A program made the position numbers and the translations under genes. Of a DNA stretch of 64,000 bases, positions 26,218 through 35,369 are shown piece by piece. The stretch comes from JADCRZ01 sp037718865. GTDB lineage: Bacteria > Bacteroidota > Bacteroidia > Chitinophagales > Chitinophagaceae. The notes under the pieces are model-generated. The model was not told the origin of the DNA. It saw nothing but the letters and a program-made list of their open reading frames with translations, and did not search any database. Positions within the stretch are counted from its first letter, which is position 1. Every line of letters starts with the position of its first letter. The DNA lies in assembly GCA_037718865.1 (NCBI GenBank), contig JBBJMP010000029.1, positions 1 through 64,000 of the forward strand, in the 5' to 3' direction.

Positions 26218-28932
26218 ATGCCAACCGTATACATAGATAATCAACCGTATGAGATAAAGGCTGGTAAAAACCTGCTCGAAGGCTGCCTGAGCCTAGGTTT
26301 TGACCTCCCTTATTTCTGCTGGCACCCGTCGCTGGGAAGTGTGGGTGCCTGTCGGCAATGTGCTGTTAAGATGTTCAGGGATGAAAAGGACCAACAGGGC
26401 CGTTTGGTGATGAGTTGTATGGAAAATGTTACGGAGGGACTACGCCTGTCAGTGACCGATGCTACGGCTAAAGCTTTTCGTGAGCAGGTGATTGAATGGC
26501 TGATGACCAATCATCCGCATGATTGCCCGGTATGTGATGAAGGAGGCAGTTGCCACCTGCAGGATATGACGGTGATGACAGGGCATGACTACCGCCGCTA
26601 CAACTATAAAAAAAGAACCTACCGCAACCAGTACCTGGGCCCGTTGATCAATCACGAGATGAACCGCTGTATCCAGTGTTATCGCTGTACCCGGTACTAC
26701 CGCGATTATGCCGGCGGTAAGGACCTGAATGTTTTCGGCGCACATAATCACGTGTATTTTGGAAGGGAAAAAGATGGTGTCCTGGAAAGTCCGTTCAGCG
26801 GTAACCTGGCCGAGGTTTGTCCAACAGGAGTATTTACCGACAAAACACTGAAGGAGCATTACACACGCAAGTGGGATCTCACCTCTGCTCCTTCCATTTG
26901 CCATCATTGCAGCCTGGGATGTAATATCATCGCCGGAGAACGTTATGGAAAGCTGCGTTCCATCACAAACCGTTATAACAGCGAAGTGAATGGCTACTTT
27001 CTCTGTGACCGCGGAAGGTTTGGTTATGAATTTGTGAACAGTGAAAACCGCATTACCCAGCCAGTGATCCGCAATCGCGTCATTGAAGCAGTAGATGAGG
27101 GCGAGCTGATGAACCATCTGAGAAGCAGCATCACTCAGAAAAAGATGATCGGCATAGGGTCTCCCAGAGCATCTGTAGAAACCAATTTTTCTCTGATGCA
27201 GCTGGTGGGCAGGGAAAATTTCTACCAGGGGGTGACTAACGAGGAAGCCTACCTGCATAAGCTTATCCTCGATATGCTGCAATCCGGATCGGTGCATAGC
27301 TGTTCGCTCAAAGAGATAGAGCAGGCCGATGCGGTCCTGGTGCTGGGTGAAGATGTATGGAATACAGCGCCCATGATGGCCCTGGCGGTCAGGCAATCGG
27401 TCATGAAAACGGCAGCCTCTAACGCCCTGCATCAAACGCCATTGCCTGCCTGGCATGATAATGCCATTAAGGAACTCGTTCAGGAGGGTAAAGGCTTTCT
27501 GGCAAATATAACCCTCTCCGTTTCCCCGCTTGACGAATTAGCAGCCTGCGCACATCGGGCAGCACCAGACGATATCGCCAGGCTTGCGTTCGCCATTGCA
27601 CATCAGCTTAATCCGGATTTGCCGGCCGTTTCCGGTCTCAATGAAGATACTGTCGCCATGGTTACACGCATATGCACTGCGCTGGAACACGCCAAAAACC
27701 CGGTGATCATCAGCGGAACTTCCTTGTTTCATGAAGCTATCATCAAGGCCACCTTTGATATTGTCATGGCGCTGAAGGTAACAGGAAAAAAGGCAGGGCT
27801 TTCTTATGTACTTCGTGAATGCAACAGTATGGGCCTGGCTATGATGCAGGCGCCTTCTTTCAATCAGGCTGCAGACCGGGTTACCAGAGAGCCGGATCTT
27901 ACCGTTATCATTGTTGAACAGGATATCTACAGGTCCATTCCTCAACCGGATGCCGATGCTTTTTTTAACAATAGCAAGCATATTATAACGCTGGATGCCT
28001 TGAATACGGCTACGACAGGTAAAGCACAGGTTCTGATACCCGCAGCGAGTTTTGCCGAAGCAGACGGAACCCTGGTTAATAACGAAGGACGTGCCCAGCA
28101 CTTTTACCAGGTATTCATGAACCCAAACAGGTATATCAGGGAAAGCTGGAGGTGGTTGTTAAAGATAAAGGACTGGCTATTAAAAGGGGAAAACGGGCAG
28201 GAACATTATCCTGACCAGATCCTTGCTGAACTGGAAACCGCCTTTCCACAGTTTGCCGGTATTGTAAAAGTTATGCCGCCCCATGATCACCGGGTGCACG
28301 GACAAAACATTCCGCGTGAACCTCACCGTTATAGCGGCCGCACGGCCATACTGGCTAATATACAGGTGAGTGAGCCCAAGCCATTACAGGATGCCGATTC
28401 ACTGCTTAGCTTTACCATGGAGGGTTATAGAGGTATTCCCCCTTCTTCCGCCATTCCGTTTTTTTGGTCCCCCGGCTGGAATTCCGTTCAATCGGTGAAC
28501 AAATACCAGCAGGAAGTCGGCGGCGCCCTGCTCGAAGAACAGCCTGGCGTAAAGCTGTTTACGGAAAGGCCAGGAACTGCGCCTAACCTGTACAAAGACT
28601 TTCCGGAAGCTTTTGTATCCAGGCAGCAAAAATGGTTATTGCTTCCGAAGTATGATGTTTTTGGATCCGGTGAATTGAGCATATACACACAGGCTATCAA
28701 AGAGCTGTCGCCTGGTCCCTATATTACTTTGTCTGCCGCCGATGCTGAACAAATGGGATTGTCCGAAGGTGCCACGGTTTCACTAAAATCAGATAAGATT
28801 GAATACACGTTTCCGGTAAAGATACAGGCCGGACTGTGCAAGGGTATCGTATTGATGCCGGCAGGATTGCGGCAAATGCCATACATGCACTGGGGATCCT
28901 GGGTATCTATTTATAAACCTGTTCACGTTTAA
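26218..28932 (+). CDS. nuoG: NADH-quinone oxidoreductase subunit G
   Basis: A 904-aa NuoG. It starts with a 2Fe-2S ferredoxin domain (CWHPSLGSVGACRQCAVK, then CMENV), then the His-Cys3 cluster segment (HPHDCPVCDEGGSCHLQDM), two 4Fe-4S motifs (CIQCYRCTRYY and CHHCSLGCNI) and a long molybdopterin-oxidoreductase-like domain (about residues 215-800) without visible molybdenum use. It carries electrons from NuoF to NuoI. A C-terminal beta-barrel part (about 800-900) is like that in formate dehydrogenase-type proteins. Confidence 0.95.
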   Translation: MPTVYIDNQPYEIKAGKNLLEGCLSLGFDLPYFCWHPSLGSVGACRQCAVKMFRDEKDQQGRLVMSCMENVTEGLRLSVTDATAKAFREQVIEWLMTNHPHDCPVCDEGGSCHLQDMTVMTGHDYRRYNYKKRTYRNQYLGPLINHEMNRCIQCYRCTRYYRDYAGGKDLNVFGAHNHVYFGREKDGVLESPFSGNLAEVCPTGVFTDKTLKEHYTRKWDLTSAPSICHHCSLGCNIIAGERYGKLRSITNRYNSEVNGYFLCDRGRFGYEFVNSENRITQPVIRNRVIEAVDEGELMNHLRSSITQKKMIGIGSPRASVETNFSLMQLVGRENFYQGVTNEEAYLHKLILDMLQSGSVHSCSLKEIEQADAVLVLGEDVWNTAPMMALAVRQSVMKTAASNALHQTPLPAWHDNAIKELVQEGKGFLANITLSVSPLDELAACAHRAAPDDIARLAFAIAHQLNPDLPAVSGLNEDTVAMVTRICTALEHAKNPVIISGTSLFHEAIIKATFDIVMALKVTGKKAGLSYVLRECNSMGLAMMQAPSFNQAADRVTREPDLTVIIVEQDIYRSIPQPDADAFFNNSKHIITLDALNTATTGKAQVLIPAASFAEADGTLVNNEGRAQHFYQVFMNPNRYIRESWRWLLKIKDWLLKGENGQEHYPDQILAELETAFPQFAGIVKVMPPHDHRVHGQNIPREPHRYSGRTAILANIQVSEPKPLQDADSLLSFTMEGYRGIPPSSAIPFFWSPGWNSVQSVNKYQQEVGGALLEEQPGVKLFTERPGTAPNLYKDFPEAFVSRQQKWLLLPKYDVFGSGELSIYTQAIKELSPGPYITLSAADAEQMGLSEGATVSLKSDKIEYTFPVKIQAGLCKGIVLMPAGLRQMPYMHWGSWVSIYKPVHV

Positions 28933-28942
28933 TCGCTTAACC

Positions 28943-29902
28943 ATGACCGTCATGCAACACATATGGATCGTTTTAGGCGTTTTGTTTGTGCTACTTAATA
29001 TAGGGGCCGGGCTTATCTGGGTAGAGCGCAGGCTGCTTGCTCTCTGGCAGGACCGGCTGGGACCAAACCGGGCAGGCCCGCTAGGCATTTTGATTGTGCT
29101 TGCCGACACTTTAAAGCTGTTTTTCAAGGAAGACTGGATACCGCCCTTTGCGGATAAATGGATATTTATACTGGCCCCGGCAATAGTGGTAGCCAGCGTT
29201 TTGATGAGTTTCGTCATCATTCCATTCGCACCGGGTATCATCGTTGCCGACCTGAACGTAGGCTTATTGTTTTTTCTGGCCATGTCTTCGTTGGCGGTCT
29301 ATAGTATTGTGCTGGGCGGGTGGGCCTCCAATAACAAATATGCGCTGCTGGGAGCCTTGCGCGGCGCTTCCCAGATGATCGCCTATGAAGTATTTATGGG
29401 GCTTTCACTTATGGGAGTTGTGATGCTTACCAGTTCTTTCAGACTAACCGATATTGTAGAAGCACAAAGGGATATGTGGTTCATCGTTACACAACCCGTG
29501 GGGTTTCTGGTTTTTTTTATAGCCGGCATTGCAGAAACCCACCGCCTGCCTTTTGACATACCGGAAGCGGAGAGTGAATTGATAGCGGGTTATCACGCTG
29601 AGTATTCCGGGATGAAATTCGGTATGTTCTTCATAGGAGAATACCTGGGCATAACCCTGATCTCCGCCATGACGGCAACGATCTTTTTCGGGGGCTGGCT
29701 GGGACCTGCATTTTTACCGCCCTGGGCCTGGTTTTTCCTGAAGACCTTTGTGTTTATCGGGGTGTTTATCCTGTTGCGTGCTTCGCTCCCCCGTCCCCGT
29801 TATGACCAGCTGATGGAATATGGATGGAAGTTTTTATTGCCGTTGGTGCTGGCCAACCTGATGATCACGGGTGCGATAGCATTGTGGCTGAGAGGTGGAT
29901 GA
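28943..29902 (+). CDS. nuoH: NADH-quinone oxidoreductase subunit H
   Basis: The 319-aa membrane subunit has eight predicted transmembrane helices, the conserved WVERRLLALWQDRLGPNRAGP near residue 28, the PFADK loop, and the FDIPEAESELIAGYHAEYSGMKFGMF segment that forms part of the quinone channel. It is 10 bp after nuoG. After its stop codon comes a 457-bp non-coding insertion (29903-30359) before nuoI. Confidence 0.96.
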   Translation: MTVMQHIWIVLGVLFVLLNIGAGLIWVERRLLALWQDRLGPNRAGPLGILIVLADTLKLFFKEDWIPPFADKWIFILAPAIVVASVLMSFVIIPFAPGIIVADLNVGLLFFLAMSSLAVYSIVLGGWASNNKYALLGALRGASQMIAYEVFMGLSLMGVVMLTSSFRLTDIVEAQRDMWFIVTQPVGFLVFFIAGIAETHRLPFDIPEAESELIAGYHAEYSGMKFGMFFIGEYLGITLISAMTATIFFGGWLGPAFLPPWAWFFLKTFVFIGVFILLRASLPRPRYDQLMEYGWKFLLPLVLANLMITGAIALWLRGG

Positions 29903-29917
29903 TAAAGGTAAGGGTTT

Positions 29918-30290
29918 GTCGTTTTACGAAGATTGCAATTGCCCCGGAGGGGCTACCGGTTTGTAGCAATATGGAATGAAAAATTCAAAGCAGGTAAGTG
30001 ATGGATAGTAATATTGTCGTTTTACGAAGATTGCAATTGCCCCGGAGGGGCTACCGGTTTGTAGCAATATGGAATGAAAAATTCAAAGCAGGTAAGTGAT
30101 GGATAGTAATATTGTCGTTTTACGAAGATTGAAAATGCCCCGGAGGGGCTACCGGTTTGTAGCAATATCGAATGAAATTCAAAGCGTGCCGTAGGTACGC
30201 AACATTGGAGGCCGCCCTACGGTGCGGCAATGGCTGCAATGATGTTTCTACAAACGTTTAACCCCTGACGGGGTTGAAGGCCTCAATTGA
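29918..30290. repeat. 98-bp tandem repeat and GC-hairpin element between nuoH and nuoI
   Basis: A unit starting GTCGTTTTACGAAGATTG recurs at 29918, 30016 and 30114 (98-bp period), each copy containing the hairpin GCCCCGGAGGGGC followed by ACCGGTTTGTAG. After the third copy come GCGTGCCGTAGGTACGCAAC (30185-30204) and, at the far end, CTACAAACGTTTAACCCC with a CCCCTGACGGGG hairpin. GTTTGTAG and CTACAAAC are complementary, so the whole last unit could fold as one large stem with a GC hairpin at each end. Related elements are at 52305 and 60739. No ORF is seen. It lies inside the nuo operon and would be transcribed. Confidence 0.9.
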
Positions 30291-30359
30291 AGGTTTGGAT
30301 GAGGAGGTTAAGATAATTAACATGTAATAATTATAACTATCATTTAAAAATATCCAATC

Positions 30360-30875
30360 ATGATCAGTCATATCCGAACAATGTGGTTAGTGTTCCTGCA
30401 CCTGTTCCGTAAGAAAGTCACCATCCAGTATCCAGAGGAAAAAATCAGGCTGCGACCACGATACAAGGGGAGGATCGTGCTAACCAAAGACCCCGATGGC
30501 GGCGAACGTTGTGTAGGTTGTTACCTCTGTGCAGCCGCCTGTCCGGTAGATTGTATTGCATTGCAGGCAACGGAAGATGATAAAGGCCGTCGCTACCCTG
30601 AATTTTTCCGGATCAATTTTTCCCGCTGTATTTTCTGTGGCTATTGTGAAGAAGCCTGTCCTACCTATGCCATCCAGCTGATTCCGGACTTTGAGATGGC
30701 AGAATACAACCGGCAAAACCTGGTCTTTGAAAAAGAAGACCTGCTCATTGACAGCCAGGGCAAATACCCCGGATATAATTTTTATAAACTGGCCGGTCTT
30801 GATGTAGGCGTGAAAAACAAAGGGGAAGGCATCAATGAAGATCCCCCTGTGGATGTGTTTAGTTTGTTGCCGTGA
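30360..30875 (+). CDS. nuoI: NADH-quinone oxidoreductase subunit I
   Basis: A 171-aa ferredoxin-type subunit with two 4Fe-4S motifs: CVGCYLCAAACPVDC (about residues 51-65) and CIFCGYCEEACP (about 91-102). It links NuoG to NuoB. An amphipathic N-terminal helix precedes the domain. It is read after the repeat insertion, 457 bp from nuoH, the only large gap in the operon. Confidence 0.96.
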   Translation: MISHIRTMWLVFLHLFRKKVTIQYPEEKIRLRPRYKGRIVLTKDPDGGERCVGCYLCAAACPVDCIALQATEDDKGRRYPEFFRINFSRCIFCGYCEEACPTYAIQLIPDFEMAEYNRQNLVFEKEDLLIDSQGKYPGYNFYKLAGLDVGVKNKGEGINEDPPVDVFSLLP

Positions 30876-30934
30876 GGAAAAGTTCGAAGTTCAGGGTTCG
30901 GGCTAGTCGGAGATTCTGGAGTTAGATAAATTAA

Positions 30935-30953
30935 TTCGCACATTCGCACATTT
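30935..30953 (+). repeat. Octamer repeat before nuoJ
   Basis: Two ATTCGCAC units abut the nuoJ start codon (30954), in the position where a ribosome-binding site would lie. No Shine-Dalgarno-like sequence is present. Confidence 0.7.
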
Positions 30954-31565
30954 ATGAATTACCTATTTTACATTTCTTCCGCCATTGCCATCATTTCCAC
31001 CATCATGGTGATCACGCGTTACCATCCTATTCACGCGTTATTATACCTGGTGGTTTCCTTTCTGGCAGTGTCCCTGATCTTCTTATCCCTGGGAGCCCCG
31101 TTTGTGGCCGTATTGGAAGTGATCGTTTATGCCGGAGCCATCATGGTGTTGTTCATTTTTGTGGTTATGATGCTTAACCTGGGTAAGGATACAGCTATGC
31201 AGGAAAAAAAATGGCTGCAATCAAAATTTCTGATCGGACCATTGTTGCTGGCGTTGATATTACTGGGAGAAATGATCGTGCTTATGCTAAGAGGAGATGA
31301 ACCGGATATGCAGGTTCTTACTGTAGATCCCAGGCAAATGGCCTTGTCTTTATTTGGCAAATATGTTATTGCAGTTGAACTGGCCGGCTTTCTCCTGATG
31401 GCCGGAATCGTAGGGGCTGCTCATATCGGCAAGCATAAGAAGCAGCATTTACACCGGTTTTTGCTGGATGAAGAGAATGCATTAAGCCGGGAACCGGAAG
31501 TTGGAAGTCGTAAGTCGGAAGTCGGCAATCAGGAGAAAATTTCCGAAGGGATGACAGTAACATAG
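30954..31565 (+). CDS. nuoJ: NADH-quinone oxidoreductase subunit J
   Basis: A 203-aa membrane subunit with five predicted transmembrane helices. The start (YLFYISSAIAIISTIMVI) and VVSFLAVSLIFLSLGAPFVAV with the VIVYAGAIMVLFIFVVMML segment identify NuoJ. The C-terminal tail after about residue 165 is not conserved and is encoded by a run of 7-bp repeats (GGAAGTC-like units at about 31493-31530), giving the low-complexity protein sequence EVGSRKSEVGNQ. So the repeat has extended the coding region. Confidence 0.94.
   Translation: MNYLFYISSAIAIISTIMVITRYHPIHALLYLVVSFLAVSLIFLSLGAPFVAVLEVIVYAGAIMVLFIFVVMMLNLGKDTAMQEKKWLQSKFLIGPLLLALILLGEMIVLMLRGDEPDMQVLTVDPRQMALSLFGKYVIAVELAGFLLMAGIVGAAHIGKHKKQHLHRFLLDEENALSREPEVGSRKSEVGNQEKISEGMTVT
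31493..31530 (+). repeat. Heptamer repeat inside the nuoJ 3' end
   Basis: About five 7-bp units of the GGAAGTC type (GGAAGTT, GGAAGTC, GTAAGTC, GGAAGTC, GGCAATC) lie in frame in the non-conserved tail of nuoJ. This is the only one of the short tandem repeats in the window that is translated. Confidence 0.75.
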
Positions 31566-31613
31566 ATGATATGTCTTCAGGCAATCAAATATAACAATAA
31601 ATAAAAATTCAAA

Positions 31614-31934
31614 ATGTCTTTCAATCCCAATACCGCCTTAATTGTTGCTTCGATACTGCTCGTGCTTGGACTGATCGGCGTGTTAACAAGAAAGAACATC
31701 ATCTTCATGCTTCTTTCCGTGGAGATCATGTTAAACGCAGCCGGGCTGGCCTTTGTGGCAGCAGGAGCAAAATGGCAACAAGCCGATGGACAGGTTATGT
31801 TCCTGTTTATATTGGCCATGGCTGCTGCCGAGGTTTCTGTAGGATTGGCCCTGGTGTTGCAGATCTATCACCAGCATAAGACCCTGGATGTGGAGGAACT
31901 TACTGAGTTAAGAGATGAACACGTAAATATGTAA
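31614..31934 (+). CDS. nuoK: NADH-quinone oxidoreductase subunit K
   Basis: The 106-aa subunit has three predicted transmembrane helices and the conserved glutamates of the proton path (E in LLSVEIMLNAAGLAF and E in MAAAEVSVGLALVL). The length is normal. The stop codon is 2 bp before nuoL. Confidence 0.96.
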   Translation: MSFNPNTALIVASILLVLGLIGVLTRKNIIFMLLSVEIMLNAAGLAFVAAGAKWQQADGQVMFLFILAMAAAEVSVGLALVLQIYHQHKTLDVEELTELRDEHVNM

Positions 31935-31936
31935 AT

Positions 31937-33826
31937 ATGGACCATCTACTTCCATACATACCTTTATTGCCTCTTGCCGGATTTCTGATCCTCGCTTTTG
32001 CAGGCAGGCGTTTACCCGGTACCGTTATTGCAATCATTGGTGCAGGAAGCATTTGTGCATCGGCGGCCATCACGCTTGTTTTGGCAGTGCGGTTTTTACA
32101 ATCACCGCCTGATGGCGGTGCCTACACCCAACATGTATGGCAGTGGATCAGCATCGGTAAACTATCGGTACCATTCAGCCTCAGCCTGGATGCCCTCTCG
32201 CTGGTATTTGTGTTCATCATCACATTTGTAGGCGCCCTGATTCATATCTATTCGGTTGCTTTTATGCGAAAAGACCGTGACTATGCGCGCTTCTTTGCCT
32301 CTATGAATTTGTTTGTATGCGCCATGCTCATCCTGGTGATGGCTGACAACTTACTCTTAATGTACCTGGGATGGGAAGGGGTTGGCTTATGCAGTTACCT
32401 ACTTATCGGGTTCTGGTATGAAACCCCGGCCAACAGCCGTGCAGCCAACAAAGCATTTTATATAACACGCATTGGAGACACAGCGATGGCCATAGGGCTA
32501 TTCCTGCTGTTCAAAGAGCTGGAAACATTAAACATTTCAGAGATCCTGTCGCAGTCTCCGGCGCATTTTGCCAATGATTCAAACAATATCACCTGGATTG
32601 CTTTATTGCTGCTGGCCGGTGGCATGGGGAAATCGGCGCAACTGCCTTTCCAGACCTGGTTGCCCGATGCCATGGCAGGCCCTTCTCCCGTCAGTGCACT
32701 GATCCATGCAGCCACCATGGTCACCGCCGGGGTATACCTGGTGGCACGAATGCATACGGTGTTTGAGTTGTCACCTGTGGCAATGACGGCTACAGCCGTC
32801 GTTGGTGCACTTACCCTACTGGTCGCCGGGTGTACCGCAGTGGTGCAAACCGATATCAAGAGGATACTGGCTTATTCTACCATCAGCCAGATCGGGTATA
32901 TGTTCCTTGCCCTGGGTGTCGGTGCATGGAGCGCGGCTATCTTTCATTTCTTTACCCACGCATTTTTTAAAGCCTTGTTGTTCCTGGCAGCCGGCGTGGT
33001 AATCGAATCCCTGCATCATGAACACAATATTTTTAAAATGGGAGGATTAAAGAATAAAATGCCCGTCGTTTTCAGTTGCTTCCTGGCAGGCGCCGCAGCT
33101 CTTGCCGCACTTCCACTCGTGACCGCAGGCTTTTTCAGTAAAGACCAGATTTTGTGGTATGCCTGGAGCGCAGCTAACGGAAACGTCTTGCTCTGGATCG
33201 TGGCACTGGCCGGGGCCTTCATCACGGCATTTTATTCAACCCGGTTAATGCTGGTTGTATTCTGGGGAGAAATGAAAACGCAGATCAGCGAATACCCATC
33301 ACGGTTAATGACAGTCCCGCTGATTGTGCTCGCCATCTTATCCATTGTTGGTGGCTTCATAGAATGGCCGCATAACCTGTTGCACATCACTTTATTCTCA
33401 GATCATCTTCAGCAGGTTTTACCCGAAACCAGCCTCAAAGCCGATCTGCCCCCGGAAATCATATTTCAGGTTATTGCAGTTTTAGCTACCTTTTCCGCAA
33501 TCTGGCTTGGGTATTATTTATATATAAAAAAAACGGACCTGGTTCACAACTGGAAACAAACACCAGGCAACAACGCCATAATACAATTCTTCTATTCCGG
33601 CTGGGGCTTTGACCAGCTCTATCATACCCTTTTTGTGTCACCGTTTTTATATATAACCCGTATCAACAAAGCCGATGTAATTGACCAACTATACCATGGA
33701 ATCGCACGGGCGAATGTATCAATGAACCGTGTGTTATCCGTTTCGCAGAACGGCTCATTGCGCTGGTATGTGGTTGGCGTGCTGATTGGCATCCTTTTCA
33801 TTATAACCTTACAACTGATCGTATGA
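31937..33826 (+). CDS. nuoL: NADH-quinone oxidoreductase subunit L
   Basis: A 629-aa antiporter-like proton-pumping subunit. It has the NuoL N-terminus, the LLMYLGWEGVGLCSYLLIGFW segment with the key glutamate (about residue 145), and the KSAQLPFQTWLPDAMAGPSPVSALIHAATMV block with the key lysine. The C-terminus (about 500-629) includes the lateral helix that lies along the membrane arm. It overlaps nuoM by 4 bases. Confidence 0.97.
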   Translation: MDHLLPYIPLLPLAGFLILAFAGRRLPGTVIAIIGAGSICASAAITLVLAVRFLQSPPDGGAYTQHVWQWISIGKLSVPFSLSLDALSLVFVFIITFVGALIHIYSVAFMRKDRDYARFFASMNLFVCAMLILVMADNLLLMYLGWEGVGLCSYLLIGFWYETPANSRAANKAFYITRIGDTAMAIGLFLLFKELETLNISEILSQSPAHFANDSNNITWIALLLLAGGMGKSAQLPFQTWLPDAMAGPSPVSALIHAATMVTAGVYLVARMHTVFELSPVAMTATAVVGALTLLVAGCTAVVQTDIKRILAYSTISQIGYMFLALGVGAWSAAIFHFFTHAFFKALLFLAAGVVIESLHHEHNIFKMGGLKNKMPVVFSCFLAGAAALAALPLVTAGFFSKDQILWYAWSAANGNVLLWIVALAGAFITAFYSTRLMLVVFWGEMKTQISEYPSRLMTVPLIVLAILSIVGGFIEWPHNLLHITLFSDHLQQVLPETSLKADLPPEIIFQVIAVLATFSAIWLGYYLYIKKTDLVHNWKQTPGNNAIIQFFYSGWGFDQLYHTLFVSPFLYITRINKADVIDQLYHGIARANVSMNRVLSVSQNGSLRWYVVGVLIGILFIITLQLIV

Positions 33827-35292
33827 TACTGGCATGGATGATATGTATATTATTGACCGCAGGTCTGTTCTGCTGGCTGTTTGCTCAATGGAACCCGGTA
33901 ATAGCAAAATGGATCGCCTTGCTGTCTGTTACCATCAATTTTGTTTTGATGGGTCAACTGTGTATGGAGCATTACTCAACGTTATCTAACCCCGATCCAT
34001 GGTTCATCAATTACCAGGTCCCCTGGATCCCTTCCTTCGGCATCAGCTTTCACATTGCCATGGACGGCCTGAGCGCCGTACTGGTATTACTTAGCTTTTT
34101 CCTGGGTATCCTGGCGGTTCTCTGCTCCTGGAATGAAATCAATAAGAGAACCGGATTTTATTATTTTAACCTCTTATGGACACTGGCAGGCATCACCGGT
34201 GTATTTATAGCCATGGACCTCTTCCTGTTTTATTTCTTCTGGGAAGTGATGCTGGTACCCATGTATTTTCTGATCGGTATCTGGGGAGATAGCAACCGAA
34301 GTTATGCCTCTTACAAGTTCTTTATCTTCACCCAAACCGGAGGACTGCTGATGCTGCTGGCCATACTGGCATTGTACTTTATTCATGGACACCAAAGCGG
34401 AACGTATTCGTTTGACTATTTCAGCTTGCTCGGTACAAACCTGGAAACAACCGCCGCCCGGGGGATCATGTGGGGGTTCCTGATCGCTTTTATCATCAAA
34501 TTACCCGTAGTTCCTTTTCACAGCTGGCTGCCCGATGCGCACAGCGAGGCGCCTACGGCAGGCAGCCTGATTCTTGCCGGTTTACTGTTGAAGACCGGCG
34601 CTTATGGTATCATTCGTTTCGTGCTGGGACTATTTCCTGAAGCTGCTGCAGATATTGCCTGGTGGATGATGCTCCTCGGAGTAATCGGTATTATTTATGG
34701 AGCTTTTCTGGCTTATGCGCAAACAGACCTTAAACGCTTGATCGCCTATACGTCCGTAAGCCATATGGGATTTGTGCTGCTCGGTATCTTTGCTTTTAAT
34801 CAAATGGCCATGCAGGGCGTAGTGATGCAAATGCTTGCTCACGGCATCAGTACAGGCGCCTTATTCGCCATGGCGGGCATGCTTAAAGAAAGACTTCACA
34901 CACGAGATATTGGGCAGATGGGCGGACTCTGGACCGTGATGCCCTCCATGGGGGGAGCAGCGATGTTGTTTACCATGGCTTCTCTGGGCCTGCCGGTGCT
35001 TGGAAATTTTATCGCTGAGTTTCTCATACTGATCGGCGCATTTCCGGCTGCACCTGCCATCACGATAATAGCCACCCTGGGATTGGTCTTTTCAGCCTTG
35101 TACTCGTTGCGTTTGATGCAGAAGGTATTTTTAGGACCTGTAACGATTGCGGAACCGGTAAAAGATGCCAGTGCCCGGGAATTGATCATAATGGCAGCTT
35201 TGGGGATCAGCATCATAGCGCTGGGATTGTATCCGCAACCGGTAATCGATATGGTTAGAACGGTGGTTGAAAGGGCGGTAAATTCGAGCTGA
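33823..35292 (+). CDS. nuoM: NADH-quinone oxidoreductase subunit M
   Basis: A 489-aa antiporter-like subunit with about 14 transmembrane helices. Conserved segments: FLFYFFWEVMLVPMYFLIGIWG with the key glutamate (about residue 144), KLPVVPFHSWLPDAHSEAPTAGS and YTSVSHMGFVLLGIFAF. It pumps protons as part of the membrane arm. The start is inside the last codons of nuoL (ATGA-type overlap). Confidence 0.97.
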   Translation: MILAWMICILLTAGLFCWLFAQWNPVIAKWIALLSVTINFVLMGQLCMEHYSTLSNPDPWFINYQVPWIPSFGISFHIAMDGLSAVLVLLSFFLGILAVLCSWNEINKRTGFYYFNLLWTLAGITGVFIAMDLFLFYFFWEVMLVPMYFLIGIWGDSNRSYASYKFFIFTQTGGLLMLLAILALYFIHGHQSGTYSFDYFSLLGTNLETTAARGIMWGFLIAFIIKLPVVPFHSWLPDAHSEAPTAGSLILAGLLLKTGAYGIIRFVLGLFPEAAADIAWWMMLLGVIGIIYGAFLAYAQTDLKRLIAYTSVSHMGFVLLGIFAFNQMAMQGVVMQMLAHGISTGALFAMAGMLKERLHTRDIGQMGGLWTVMPSMGGAAMLFTMASLGLPVLGNFIAEFLILIGAFPAAPAITIIATLGLVFSALYSLRLMQKVFLGPVTIAEPVKDASARELIIMAALGISIIALGLYPQPVIDMVRTVVERAVNSS

Positions 35293-35330
35293 GTTTTAAG
35301 ATGCAGGGAGAGACAAATCTCTCATCTCCG

Positions 35331-35369
35331 ATCCGCACATCCGCACATTCGCAAATTCGCACATTCACT
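35331..35369 (+). repeat. Octamer repeat before nuoN
   Basis: Four to five 8-bp units (CGCACATC, CGCACATT, CGCAAATT, CGCACATT) run right up to the ATG at 35370. No Shine-Dalgarno-like sequence is present. The same unit occurs before nuoJ. Confidence 0.85.
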
